30,833 nucleotides of DNA, from the NCBI GenBank assembly GCA_032718475.1, contig JAUCBJ010008275.1, positions 1 through 30,833 of the forward strand, given 5' to 3'. Position 1 is the stretch's first letter. The number at the start of each line of letters is the position of its first letter. Positions 19,748-30,630 of this stretch are shown here, one piece after another. The stretch is from Nemertoderma westbladi. Taxonomy: Eukaryota; Xenacoelomorpha; Nemertodermatida; Nemertodermatidae. The position numbers were made by a program, and so were the translations under genes. Under the pieces are notes generated by a model that ran no database searches, was not told the origin of the DNA, and was given only the letters and a program-made list of their open reading frames with translations.

Positions 19748-20480
19748 TTTATTGCCATACAGTAAAGTTAATTATGTTAAGTGTGAAGTTATCAGGCTAA
19801 GTATAAAGTAATACCATAAGTGTAAAGTTATCACCCTAAATTTCAAGTGCTGCTTAACAATGAAAATTTATAATACATTTTTATTCTAGGGAAGCAATGG
19901 ATGTGATTTTTAAATAAGACCAATTTCAATTAATTATAATCCAGCAGATTAACAGACAAACTGTAATCAATGACATAAAGTTTAATTAAAGTTTCATAAC
20001 GTATGCATGCATCCTACGGAAAAAGTATTTAGTGCATAGTTATCAGGTTTTGTGATGATGACACCACCACTAATAGTATAGGTAGGTTATTACAGGTCGG
20101 CCGCCAAGTCAGAATCGTACCTGCACGTTGGCACGGCCTGTAATATAGTAGGCTATGATTGGAAGCCTCCCCAAATAGTTGATATACAATTATATTTAAA
20201 ATTATTTCCATGGTCATGGTCATTCACCCGTCTTTAGTTAGAAATTTGTTTGCATGAAAGACAGTTTAGTTTAGTTTTTACTGATTTATTATCTCTTATC
20301 TGACTGGGGTAATAATAAAGGATAGGATAAATGGAAGCAAAGTGTGACAGTAACAAATATTTCCCCGTCACCCTAGCATGTCTTAAGTATATGATATATC
20401 AAAGGGGGAAGTTTGGATTCACTGCATAAATGCAGTTCACCAAACTTCCCTCGAATGCACACTGTAACTTCCCCCTTCCC

Positions 20481-21310
20481 ACAAATATCCACTGTTGAAT
20501 TAATTTGAAGCGATATAATAAGTACAAAATTGTGCGAGTTTTTAATTGTGTGGTCCAATTGTTATTTGATTTCTATTTATTATTTAAAGTGCATTTAATA
20601 TCACACTGGTTTTTAGAATATTATACTATACAACCTTATGTTTTATTAATTTACCCAATCGAAGCCTCACAAGGCAAGGGCCGGTTATTTGTACGCATAT
20701 CCCCTAATGCGCTCAGTAAGGTTCAAACAACATATTAATATGAAAATAAAGTATCTGCAAAGAAAATAACTCAATACTATATAATTTGACCTTATTAAAA
20801 AATTAGCACTTTTGCACACTTATTTGTACAAATGCACTTTAGCAGATCGTAATGGTGGCTCTTATTTAACAAACTTATGTTTATCCTCTACCGATCTACG
20901 ATGGTTTTTGATCAAGTGTCAGTCGCTAATAGTGTCAAAAATCCAATTTAATAAATCTGGATTTGCGATTTTGGACCATATTCATGGACATTTTAAGTCA
21001 CTTTATAGACATAAAAAGTTAAACAAATGTTACGATTATGGTTAGAAATCATTCCAAACTACATTTTAATCCAAAAAATAACATTCTACGATGAATAGAA
21101 CTGGAAATAATAGTGTTTGAAATATCGAAAAAATGTTCACTATTTAAGTGCATTTTGCACTAAGTGCACATAAGTCTTTACCAAGTTTTATCCTATTTCA
21201 CACACTACAATCTATCCTCTATCCAATGAAAAAAGTTTCAGATTAAACGGCCCTGTAGAACCGAAGTTATTTATGTTTAAAAATAGTCACTCGAAAATTT
21301 CAAATTCTCT
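20481..21310. other. AT-rich non-coding stretch
   Basis: Several ORFs of 60-80 codons exist but show no family motif, and their composition follows the AT-rich background. No RNA gene is seen. Confidence 0.45.
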
Positions 21311-21311
21311 T

Positions 21312-21384
21312 GGTCACATAGTCTAGTGGTTATCAATCACGTTAATGAAACCTAAGTTCGCGGGTTCGAAATCCAATATTGACC
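21312..21384 (+). mobile_element. tRNA-derived sequence (SINE head or decayed tRNA)
   Basis: An A box TAGTCTAGTGG (21319-21329) and a B-box-like GGTTCGAAATCC (21362-21373, one extra base) are spaced as in tRNA genes, and the outer GGTCA (21312) can pair with TGACC (21380-21384). The T stem does not pair properly, so it is not a good tRNA. It sits between inverted copies of AGAACCGAAGTTA (about 21258 and 21445), which may bound a larger repeat. Confidence 0.5.
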
Positions 21385-21399
21385 TGACCATTCTTAATT

Positions 21400-22837
21400 T
21401 TTTTGCAAAAAAAAATTATTTTTATTTTTTCACTAAAATCGCTCTAACTTCGGTTCTGGTGGTCCAAATTCAATAAAATTGGTATATTATTTGCCGTAAT
21501 TTTTTTCTTAATCTTTTTAGAAGGGGTTATTTTTGGCCCCAAAAAAATTTAAAAAAAGGGCCAAAATAACGCGATATTTTTCGACCCTTAAAATTCGTAA
21601 TTTTAATTATATATGTTAAGATAAAAGATAGCGGAGTTCATTTGATACCTTTTACAGGTACTTTTGGCGCAATACGCTAAACTGTAATGGAGTAGCGATT
21701 TGTTAAAAAAAAAATTTTCGTCCCTTTTTATAATTATTATATTTCACACGATCGTCTGCCGCTCCAGTTTTATAATACCTCCTGCGCTGTAACTAACGCT
21801 GTTAGATAGATAGATAATTTAACGCATTATAAGTCTGTGTAAACAAATCTCCCGTAAGTTAAGTAGTTTTCGAGCTAGACGATTTCCCGCAAAGCGAGTT
21901 TGAAGCGCGAAATTATAATTTTGGCCCTCATTTTTTTAATATCATCCTTGGAGTAAAACCGATAGCATATTTGAATTCCCCGTATCGATATTGACCGCAT
22001 AGAATGTACCTTAACCAACTAAAGTTAAAAATAAAAAAATATTCGATAAAAACTACTTTACAAATTCTGGCCCTTTTTGGCCCCTATTGCCGACATATTT
22101 TTTGTACCCCCATTCGATAGGAACGTAGCCCCAATGGTCTTCTACGAGTTTCATAAAAGAATTAGTGGATTCGTACCCGCGTTGTCGAATTAAACATTTC
22201 GGAAATAAGTTTTCCAAAAAAGACGGACAAAAACGTACAAATTTACAGCCCCTTTTTCCACTCGAAATTTTAATAAATATCTTACCCCCATTCGATACGA
22301 AGGTAGTACCACTCTTCCCCTTTCCAACCGCGTTACTTTCGTCCCCGTACGATTAATATTAGCCGAGTTATAGCGGATCCCGCAAAGTCATTTTGTCCGT
22401 TTTTTCAACTTTGACGGACATTTTCGGAAAAAAGGCGTGGTAATCTTTTTTGAAAAAAAAAACGAATTCACTAATTAATCCCTTCTATCGTATCCTGGCG
22501 TCGGCTAAGCAATAACCTAGGGTTTTTTCGAGCCACTGTAGAGCGCCTTTCAAAAAAATTTTAAAATTGTCGAAAAAATGACGGTTTTTTGTCCGCCGTG
22601 TCCGTCGAAGGGTTAGATTTAATAATGTTAGAGTTGCTAATATCTTAGAATTCCGAGCCGCTCCCCTGGTGAGAAAATAAAAAAATTTGGTCAGTGCCTT
22701 CATCGAAAAGTCCCCCAGAATCCCAAGTTAACCTATATAGTTAGAGATGGCCTGCGGCTTTAGGAGCGGCCGCGGTATTCACCTCCCTCATAGCGGCCGC
22801 GGCGGTGTTGCGTCAAATGGAGAAATATTTATCCCAC
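21400..22837. other. Non-coding repeat-like region with short internal inverted and direct repeats
   Basis: No gene is seen. Notable are a hairpin TTATTTTTGGCCC / GGGCCAAAATAA (about 21526-21567), two copies of ACCCCCATTCGATA (about 22106 and 22285), and a GC-rich spot with two GCGGCCGCGG sites (about 22766-22805). It is probably old repeat sequence of unknown type. Confidence 0.4.
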
Positions 22838-23169
22838 CGAGAAAAAGCCGCACCAATATTATATTATAACAACATTTCCATTTGATAAGGAAGTTTATAT
22901 TACGCGATCAATTTTCACTCGTCATTAACCCAACATGTATGTAACCTTTTGTTAAATTTGTTGGCTATGCGTTTGCGGCTGTTTGGGCGGCCGTATGGTA
23001 GATTTTTCACACTGAAAAATTTTGGTTGTGAAATGTTACAGGCATCAACCCCATCAGAGATATTTCATTTATAATAAATTAGTGTGAGAGAAAGAGCTTA
23101 CACCGTTATATAAAGTATGTAACTAATTAATTGCTTTGGGGTTTAAATTGGATGCCTCACCAAAAATTT

Positions 23170-23460
23170 CGCCCGTGCGCCTTGTGTACAATACCAGGAT
23201 TTCACTTTTCGGTCGACTTTTCATTGGTATTTTGTATATGAAAATTTTTATTTTTTTTAATTTATCTTTATTAAGTGTTTTATAGCGCTTATTTCTGTCT
23301 TATAACCTGTACATATACTAATTCGTTTATTGTTTTGGATAGATTGAGCCCTTCTGTAAACTGTGATTTTTGTGAAAACCTGATGGTATTCTTCACATAG
23401 GGGTAACTCCAAAGTGAAAGATAACGGCAACGGCAGAAAGTCTAATATTCTTAACATGGG
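23170..23460. mobile_element. 291-bp extra segment in copy B with 10-bp flanking repeats
   Basis: The segment is absent from copy A and flanked by identical CCAAAAATTT. It has no clear inverted ends (CGCCCG ... ATGGG) and no coding capacity. It is either an insertion into B with a 10-bp target duplication, or an ancestral segment lost from A by recombination between short direct repeats. Confidence 0.5.
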
Positions 23461-23725
23461 CCAAAAATTTGATATATAATTATATTTCAAATTAGTTCCA
23501 TGGTCATGGTGTCATGGTCATTCACCCGTATTTAGTTCGAATTTTGGTTGCATGAAAGACAGTTTAGTTTAGTTTTTACTGATTATTATCTCTTATCTGA
23601 CTGGGGTAGTAATAAAGGATGGGATAAATGGAAGCAAACTGTGACAGTAACAAATATTTCCCCGACACCCTAGCGTCTCTTAAGTACAGTATATGATATC
23701 TCAAAGGGGAAGTTTGGATTCACTG

Positions 23726-24079
23726 CATAAATGCAGTTCACCAAACTTCCCCCTAATTCACACTGTCACATAAATGCAGTTCACCAAACTTCCCCCGAAA
23801 GCACAGTGTCACATAAATGCAGTTCACCAAACTTCCCCCGAAAGCACAGTGTCACATAAATGCAGTTCACCAAACTTCCCCCGAAAGCACACTGTCACAT
23901 AAATGCAGTTCACCAAACTTCCCCCGAAAGCACAGTGTCACATAAATGCAGTTCACCAAACTTCCCCCTAATGCACACTGTCACATAAATGCAGTTCACC
24001 AAACTTCCCCCGAAAGCACACTGTCACATAAATGCAGTTCACCAAACTTCCCCCGAAAGCACAGTGTCACATAAATGCA
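23726..24079 (+). repeat. 43-bp tandem array, eight copies plus a partial
   Basis: Units begin CATAAATGCAGTTCACC at 23726, 23769, 23812, 23855, 23898, 23941, 23984 and 24027, with a partial at 24070. Variation is confined to a short spacer (CTAATTCACAC, CGAAAGCACAG and similar). Copy A has a single unit here, as the right arm of a hairpin. Regular spacing alone does not make it a CRISPR array: unit and spacer repeat together. Confidence 0.93.
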
Positions 24080-24517
24080 CTGGAACAAACTGTATAGAGA
24101 ATAGCACATTTTATTGGGAAAATGTATGCATTAGTTAACATGATCAAATATCACTAATTTTACCATCTATGGTAAGCCTAAATAATTATTGTAAGGAATA
24201 AAAATACTTTAACGGTGATGATTAATATAACAATTAAAATTCCCTGACCAACAATAGTGATAATTGAATACTACAGTATACGTTGAATGTAACTAATTAC
24301 CACGTTTATTTGCTATTGCTACTATAATAGCAATGCTTGTAGCAATGAATGCAAGCTAATAAATTATTGTATTATACTGTACGTACTGTACTACTTGTTA
24401 ACATTGAAAAAGGCCACACAATCTTACCACAACAGTAATTATATTGTTATGTTATACAGTATTATGTTATTGGGTTAAATTCAATTACTGATTTCTTCAA
24501 TATGAGGTTAATAATTA
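24080..24517. other. Catalase 3' flank
   Basis: AT-rich sequence with no gene. Candidate minus-strand AATAAA signals lie at 24305-24310 and 24110-24115, about 210 and 400 bases after the catalase stop. Confidence 0.4.
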
Positions 24518-26029
24518 TTATAGTTTAGCGTCCTTAGCTTTGCGAATCTTGTCCAACTCATCCTGCAGCTGTTCCCCCCAGTTTTTATCACATTGCCCGT
24601 AGTTGTCCACCATTCGTTTCTGTAAGAAGGCCTGAGCTCCCGACAGATGGCCGGCCATGTTCTCAACCAACCGACGTCTCGCACCTTCATCCAACACTTT
24701 ACGCCAGAAGTCTCCAACCTGACTGAAGTTATCGTGGCTCGATGAATCGTGGCGCGTGATGTCTCCGGTAACAACGTCGATGTTGGGACGAGCGCTCACG
24801 TCCGGCTGGGGCCCGTTGAAACTATTCGGGAAATAGTTGGGCGCGCTCCCTTGGTTGTCGTGGTAGCAACCTGGGCCGTCGCGTTGGTAGTTGCGTTGCG
24901 GCGTCAGCGGGCTGTTTACCGGGATGTGTTGGTAGTTGACCCCCAGTCGGTGTCTGTGCGTGTCAGAGTAGCTGAACAGACGGCCCTGGAGCATCTTGTC
25001 CGGTGACGGTTCTATTCCAGGAATCATATGCGCCGGGCAGAAAGCCAACTGCTCGACCTCAGCGAAGTAGTTATCGGGATTCTTGTTAAGGACCAACTGA
25101 CCCACCGGGATTAGAGGGAACTCGGCTTGGGGCCAGACTTTAGTGACGTCAAACGGATTGAATCGATGCTTCTTAGCCTGATCATACGTCATCACTTGTA
25201 TCTTGAAGGACCAGGAAGGGAAGTTTCCTTCAGCAATAGCATTGAACAAATCTTTCTGAGAATAATCTGGTTCCGTGCCATTCAAAACATCCGCGTCTTT
25301 AGCTAATATGTTTTTTATCCCTTGATTCGTCTTCAAGTGGAATTTGCAGTAGATGGGTTCGTTTTTATCGTTAACCAACTTGAACGTATGACTACCGTAG
25401 CCGTTCATATGTCGGTACCCATCAGGAATTCCTCTGTCACCAAAGAGAAACGACACCTGATGAGAGGTCTCTGGGCGCAGACTGATAAAGTCCCAGAACA
25501 TATCGGGGTCTTTCAGATTGGTCTGCGGGTTTCGCTTCTGGGTGTGGATGAAGGAAGGGAAGAGCATGGGGTCACGGATGAAGAAGATAGGGGTGTTGTT
25601 TCCAACGAGATCCCAGTTACCATCCTCTGTGTAGAACTTCATAGCGAAGCCACGGGGATCACGGGCAGTGTCCGGCGAACCCTTCTCGCCCCCGACAGTG
25701 GAGAACCTCAGAGCGACTTTGGTTCGCTTCCCTATCTCCTTGAAGACGCAGGCTTTAGTGTACTTCGATATATCATGAGTGACCTCAAAGTAACCCATAG
25801 CAGCGCTGCCTTTAGCGTGGACGACTCGCTCTGGGATCCTCTCTCTATCGAAGGCGGACATTAGGTCGAGGTAGACGTGATCCTGCAATAGCTGCGGACC
25901 GCGACTCCCGACTGTGAGCGCGTTCAGTCCATCCTCCACCGGCGCGCTGTGACTCGTCGTGTACCGCTCCGGTTTCGGATGGTCTCTCTTCCACGACTGA
26001 GCCTGATCTGATGCTGCATCCCGTGACAT
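24518..26029 (-). CDS. CAT: Catalase, peroxisomal type, single exon
   Basis: The heme enzyme splits hydrogen peroxide into water and oxygen. The 503-residue protein starts at the ATG at 26029 (MSRDAASDQ, the usual animal catalase start, with A at -3). The frame runs four codons farther upstream but only from TTG. The active site is [18 protein letters not shown] with His71, plus Asn144 in GNNTPIFF. The heme ligand is Tyr354 in [12 protein letters not shown] with Arg350. All are offset by four from the human numbering I recall (75, 148, 354, 358), so the core is collinear. The C-terminus ends AKL, a peroxisome-targeting (SKL-type) signal. Length is slightly short of vertebrate forms. No introns are visible, although animal catalases usually have many; no poly(A) tract or flanking duplication is obvious. 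All key residues are intact, so it is likely functional. Confidence 0.95.
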   Translation of the reverse strand: MSRDAASDQAQSWKRDHPKPERYTTSHSAPVEDGLNALTVGSRGPQLLQDHVYLDLMSAFDRERIPERVVHAKGSAAMGYFEVTHDISKYTKACVFKEIGKRTKVALRFSTVGGEKGSPDTARDPRGFAMKFYTEDGNWDLVGNNTPIFFIRDPMLFPSFIHTQKRNPQTNLKDPDMFWDFISLRPETSHQVSFLFGDRGIPDGYRHMNGYGSHTFKLVNDKNEPIYCKFHLKTNQGIKNILAKDADVLNGTEPDYSQKDLFNAIAEGNFPSWSFKIQVMTYDQAKKHRFNPFDVTKVWPQAEFPLIPVGQLVLNKNPDNYFAEVEQLAFCPAHMIPGIEPSPDKMLQGRLFSYSDTHRHRLGVNYQHIPVNSPLTPQRNYQRDGPGCYHDNQGSAPNYFPNSFNGPQPDVSARPNIDVVTGDITRHDSSSHDNFSQVGDFWRKVLDEGARRRLVENMAGHLSGAQAFLQKRMVDNYGQCDKNWGEQLQDELDKIRKAKDAKL

Positions 26030-27508
26030 TATGGTAAACAATAATTTATAACAGAATTATTTAATTGTTATCAAATTAATTTACTTTTTATTTAAATACA
26101 TCTAATGTTTAACCTAAATTATCAAGACAATTTCGAATAACAAAAAACATAACTACTTACTGTATTTAATAAAAATGTAGAGTAGGTATAATGTACATAT
26201 ACATTACAATGTACAGTACAATGTACAGTACCCGCGCAGCCATTAGTGTTCAAAAAAAGTCAACATATATTAGGGGGAATATTTCGAATTTTTAATTATT
26301 TATATTTCCATATTAAGAACTGAATTCAAGGTCTATGCGAGAGGGGGAATACTGTAATTTGCGGTATTGCTTTTTTGACCATGAATAGTAATTTATGTAA
26401 TAGTAATAATAGTAAAGGAATGTTAATAAATTTAATTAATAAATTTAAGCCAAGAATATATACAATCTGTTGATCCACGGCCCATCTTGTTAATATTTTA
26501 AATTAATCGCGCATAGACCAAACCAATGGTATTTACCTACAAACCTACGAGATTTGTTTCGTATTTTATTGTATGTACTGTGGAAGGATTACAATAAGGA
26601 ATCTAATAATTTTACAATGTACAATATCGAGGTTTAGTTTAACAAACGTCAATATGATATTGCAGTTACATTTATATGCCGAGGTTATTTATCAATGTCA
26701 AACAATAACAATTATGTAGTATGATGGGCTCTACTGTTTGTTCTGTTGGCTTAGACCTAAGACATTGAGTCAAAGGTAAACAGACTTTTAATCACATTGT
26801 GTAATTAATTTAATTTATTATTATAATATATTATTTTATATTCAATTCCTATATGATTACGAATTAAATTGGTTCAAGAAAAAGTGCACTTTGGTCGCGC
26901 TGGTCACAAGTTACTGTAACAATAACAAATAATGACATGCAGATGTGCCATATGTGGAAACTACGATTCTGAGCCAAGGGAACAAACACAGGGGACTAGG
27001 CCTATTGGGTGAGATAAGCCAGGCCAATACCAATATCTGATATTCTACATTAATTAAGTTGATTAAGTCGTTACATATTATTGGCACCGGTTGGATCACA
27101 TCACATTATAGAACTTCGTTTTTAATCCAATGTTTATATCAACCGCACCTTATTACGACTGTTTAATTACCTCAATGGTTGCTAGGATATGTACGTACCT
27201 GGTCCTGGCACTTTGGAAATGTCATCCATTCAGATACTAATAATACAATAACATGCAATTAATTAGCACAATTCCCATCATTATCGCTTTACTATATACA
27301 GGGTAAATTCATCAGCAATGGTTTAGCCAACATATACTTAAACTTATAATTTAATAATTTTTATTAAAGAAACTAAGTAAGCAGATTAATTTACTACATA
27401 TCAAGCTGTAGAAACTGAAACAATATTTTACTTGGACGATTAAATATTATTCACTTTATTAAACTCTTTCCGGACACTATTAAACTCCAGTTGTTGTGAA
27501 TCACATAA
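26030..27508. other. AT-rich non-coding, upstream of catalase
   Basis: No gene or structured RNA is seen. The catalase promoter should lie at its left edge. GTACA-rich short repeats occur at 26190-26230, and GGGGGAATA occurs at about 26273 and 26346. Confidence 0.45.
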
Positions 27509-28860
27509 TTAATTAAATGTAAAAGCTTCTGTGGGATGCAACTGGTCCTTCGCCCCGCGATCCAGTTTTTCCCCCATACGCTGAAATACTCTGAAACCTG
27601 CTGTAAAAGCGTTTACAGATATAATTGGATCCCCTAGCCCTCGGGGTGCTGTATAAGTGTTTTTAACGGACATAAAATAGATTCTTCTGAATGTGTGCTT
27701 TATGCGGACGTAGCAGGGTACACAACCCGCAATGCGGCATTTCACTGTCACTATGTCAAGGGAAGGATTCTGATTACGACATCTCCCAGCTGGATGATGA
27801 CGTGGAGGGAGCTCTCATTGGACTCCTGGTTCCTTTGTTTTGGTCTAACAACCAATCAGGGTGATTTGCGTTTTCCTTGAAGAGATACCTACAGCAGCTC
27901 CCAAACTCAGTGTTTATGTCGTTCCATACTGCCTGAAGATCGGCTGGAATGACGCAATGTTTCTGCCTTTTTATAAGAACATTAGTAGGCTAAATTATAG
28001 AAAGCATAGCTATTATCGATTTCGATCCGATTGATCCGATTCGATCCGATTCGATTCGACACGATTCCAATTTATAACTTAACGATTCAATGCAATCTAA
28101 TTATATCTTAACCTACCGTCATACTGCTTTTACTGTTTGTAATTTTGTATCAGTATAATTGGATGTTATTAGTTGAAGAATATCAATAATCAACCCACAT
28201 TTTCCCAATATCTTTGATACACTACAGGTTAGAGAGAAAGGTTATGTACAACAATTGCGACTTTATTATTGTGTTTGTAGTGAATCTAATGTTGTTTGAC
28301 AGACACTACCTGAGTCCAGTGCATATCTCTTTATACCTGATCAAAGTCAGTAACTGTCGGCATATCAGTGAGCAGTGTTGTGCGTTACCGGTAGCGTGCG
28401 TGATTGTAAAGTGATTGGATCTGATAATAAAGCATTCCTAAAGAATGCGCCCTATGCTTGAAATTTAAGCCATATCGTTGTGTGTAGTATCAGTCATAAC
28501 TCTGTTTACATAGGTAGAGCGCCACGTCCTAAAAGGAACTGCTAATATTTCCCGAAAGTGAATAATATTTGTCAGAGATTATATATTAGTAATCAATCGA
28601 ATAATACAGTAGGCTTGACCGCAAATAAATTTAAGCCCACGAATCCAGTCTCCCGGTGTTATAAACGGGTCATTTGGACGCGCATGGACTGGCTTCGGCT
28701 AATGTTTTTGGTTTGTTTTTGTATTAAATCTTGTCATCTTATAAAAGGCAGTTTATCAATAAAGACATATAAATTTCGGCAGGTTAAACTGCTGAAGGTC
28801 TATAAAAGCGCGTACAATAATAGCTATCGATCTTATTTGCGGTAAGCAATAAGATTGAAA
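27509..28860. other. No supported gene; short GATCCGATTC repeats
   Basis: Two short ORFs overlap on opposite strands at 27509-27880; neither has a motif I recognise. A short degenerate tandem of TCGATCCGAT lies at about 28017-28066. Confidence 0.4.
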
Positions 28861-28875
28861 ATACCGGCACTCCAG

Positions 28876-28957
28876 TAGGTCAGTAGGCCCAACTGTCATA
28901 ACCGGTACTACTACCGTAGGTCCGTAGGCCCAACTGTCATAACCGGTACTGCTGTGC
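28876..28957 (+). repeat. 41-bp tandem duplication
   Basis: TAGGTCAGTAGGCCCAACTG and TAGGTCCGTAGGCCCAACTG begin 41 bp apart and both run on into TCATAACCGGTACT. Confidence 0.85.
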
Positions 28958-29119
28958 AAGTACATTAGTATTATTTCGATTGTGATATAGTGTAGCCTAT
29001 ATTGTAGGCTGCTAGGGGATTAGGGATTGATCACCCCTCATTCTTCTGTACAGTTTACTTATTTCTGTCGATTTTATTTACGTGTAAGTTAATATTGGGC
29101 AGAAGACGTGTAAGTCTGC

Positions 29120-29660
29120 TCAGATTGTTCAGATCATTGTAGGCTGGACTGTTGTCTGACTGTTGTTAGGCTTGAAGATTACAGCTTGTGTAGAGTAGGT
29201 CTGATAAAGTGCCAGTTAGTAAGTTGGGGCAACTCGTAGTTGTAAGGCCAACCCCCTTTAAAGAATAAGCCGCGCTACCGTATTAGCACGCATACTAACT
29301 AACAAGTTTCAGAATCTGCATATACTGTAGTTATTTAGGCTTGATAGTGGTCCATCAGCGTTTATCCTGTATTGTTTTGTATAGTCTGTTCAGATACCGT
29401 AAGATTATTCAGATATTTTGTAGGCTGGATTGTTGTCTGGCTGTTGTTGGGTCTGAGGGAATTGCTGCGTGTGTAGAGTAAGTCTGATAAAGTGCCAGTT
29501 AGTAAGTTGGGGCAGCCATATGCTGTAAGGACAATCCCCTCTTAAAGAATAAGCCGCGCTACCGTGTTAGCACGCATACTAACTAACGAGTTTCAGAATC
29601 TGCACATCCTGTAGTTTATTTGGTCTTAATAGTAGTCTGTCAGCATTTTGGTTTGTATTT
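29120..29660 (+). repeat. 283-bp tandem pair with conserved blocks, possible structured RNA
   Basis: Two copies, matched at CTGATAAAGTGCCAGTTAGT (29201 and 29484, 283 bp apart). Blocks of 31, 23, 21 and 16 bases are identical while sequence between them differs. A degenerate third start may follow near 29680. There is no ORF. In both copies GGGG is followed by a small hairpin and then CCCC: CAACT/AGTTG in the first, CAGC/GCTG in the second. It does not match U1, U2, U6, Y, vault or 7SK sequences that I know. Confidence 0.8.
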
Positions 29661-30630
29661 TATTTGGGTATTCTGTACGGGTAGCGTAATATTTATTATT
29701 CAGAGTTTATGCAATTACTCGCAACATTCATGTCCCCAAGTTTATTCCTACAGTAATTGTGTTTGTTATACATACCGTTATAGTTAAATTAACCCCAGTA
29801 CTACACGGGCTGCTTGGCGTAGGTAAAGACTGGTGACTCAGTGCCCCGGTCACTCCAGCAGATGCTGTGGTTCTTTTAACTGTTCAAGTATATTTAACTA
29901 CTGGTTATCTGTTTTACAAGTACTTGTACCTAATTTAGGGTTTAGTGTACAGTGCTTTCCGAGAGTAATTAGTGTAGGCATTATTGTGTTGTAAAGTGGT
30001 TAATAGGCACGCTCGTTCTGGTAGACGGCGGTAATTAACTTCTAGGTAGGAACACTCCGTAGATACATAACGTTGTACCTATAGCGCTACGGCTGTAGGT
30101 CGTCAGGCGGTGGTATTTTCCTATCTAGACAACGCAGTATTTACTTCTGCTTATTATTTTCAAATACCGTAGTATCCTGTCCGTTGCAATAACCAGAAGA
30201 TCTAACCCTTTGTTAGACTGGTTAGTAGTTTCCCTGTAAAATTGCCCTAAAAATTTCTGTACGTAACGTTTTGTGTGTTTATTAGAGATTGTAATCTCAC
30301 CAATAGTAAGTAACTAGTAAATAAGTAACGTAGGCCAGTAGAATTATTCTGTTTAGTGTCCCATAAGTAGCACTTCACTGAAAGCGCACAGCTTCTGTGT
30401 AGTGGTATTTTACCAGAAATAGTAACACCTATTTCAATCTTGTAACAAATCCCTTATCAGGGTATATATATATTGTAAATCAACTCCAAAGATTTGTAAA
30501 TCAGTAGGCCTGCCATACAACAAGTAGGTCTCAATATCAGTTGGACTACTGCTTACATAACGGTAACAGAGTAAACTCAAGTAACTAAGTAACTTATAAT
30601 TTCAGAAATTCAATTATCCTAAATAATTGA
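29661..30630. other. AT-rich non-coding
   Basis: No ORF, RNA or clear repeat is seen, apart from scattered TAGTAAGTAAC-type and ACCGGTA short words. Confidence 0.4.

Larger units (their letters stand above)
13572..20157 (+). mobile_element. P-superfamily DNA transposon, non-autonomous, with nested LINE
   Basis: The terminal inverted repeats are 61 bp (13572-13632 and 20097-20157), start CATAGCCTACTATATTACAG and match at 58 of 61 positions. Both outer sides carry ATTGGAAG (13564-13571 and 20158-20165), an 8-bp target duplication as made by P elements. The second repeat copy at 22838-24079 has a single ATTGGATG at this point and serves as the empty site. Inside lies a THAP-domain P-type transposase relic (17970-19417). 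Between the left end and that gene a LINE of about 3.95 kb is inserted; without it the transposon would be about 2.6 kb, a normal P-element size. Confidence 0.88.
13212..20480 (+). repeat. Repeat copy A, split by the P-type transposon
   Basis: 13212-13571 matches 22838-23158 (shared blocks such as TATATTACGCGATCAATTTT and ACCCAACATGTATGTAACC), and 20158-20480 matches 23471-23770 (shared CATGAAAGACAGTTTAGTTT). The two parts are therefore one ~0.7-kb repeat interrupted by the 6.6-kb insertion. The right part contains a hairpin (GGGGGAAGTTTGG ... CCAAACTTCCC, about 20405-20452) with an inner ACTGCA/TGCAGT stem. Copy B holds an expanded array made from this hairpin. Confidence 0.85.
22838..24079 (+). 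repeat. Repeat copy B (empty site for the P element)
   Basis: The sequence matches copy A on both sides of the P insertion but reads straight through it: AAATTGGATGCCTCACC at about 23143-23160 has one target copy. It differs from A by a 291-bp extra segment flanked by CCAAAAATTT (23160-23169 and 23461-23470) and by the 43-bp array at its right end. Confidence 0.85.

Noticed and set aside
13572-20157. A single composite element encoding both a THAP transposase and a reverse transcriptase
   Set aside because: The LINE has its own 3' tail (ATTAC)5 and an intact ORF2, while the transposase is degraded. Nested insertion explains this more simply than a fused system.
23726-24079. Regularly spaced repeats as a CRISPR array
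   Set aside because: Spacers are nearly the same from unit to unit and no cas genes are present. The context is eukaryotic and the array grew from a single unit seen in copy A.
25322-25864. A 180-codon plus-strand ORF
   Set aside because: It is antisense to the catalase, whose frame carries all the catalytic residues.
27509-27880. Two overlapping short ORFs on opposite strands as genes
   Set aside because: Neither carries a motif I can place, and both are of a length expected by chance.
29120-29660. Tandem pair as spliceosomal RNA genes
   Set aside because: No U1, U2, U4, U5 or U6 core motifs and no clear Sm site are visible in either strand.
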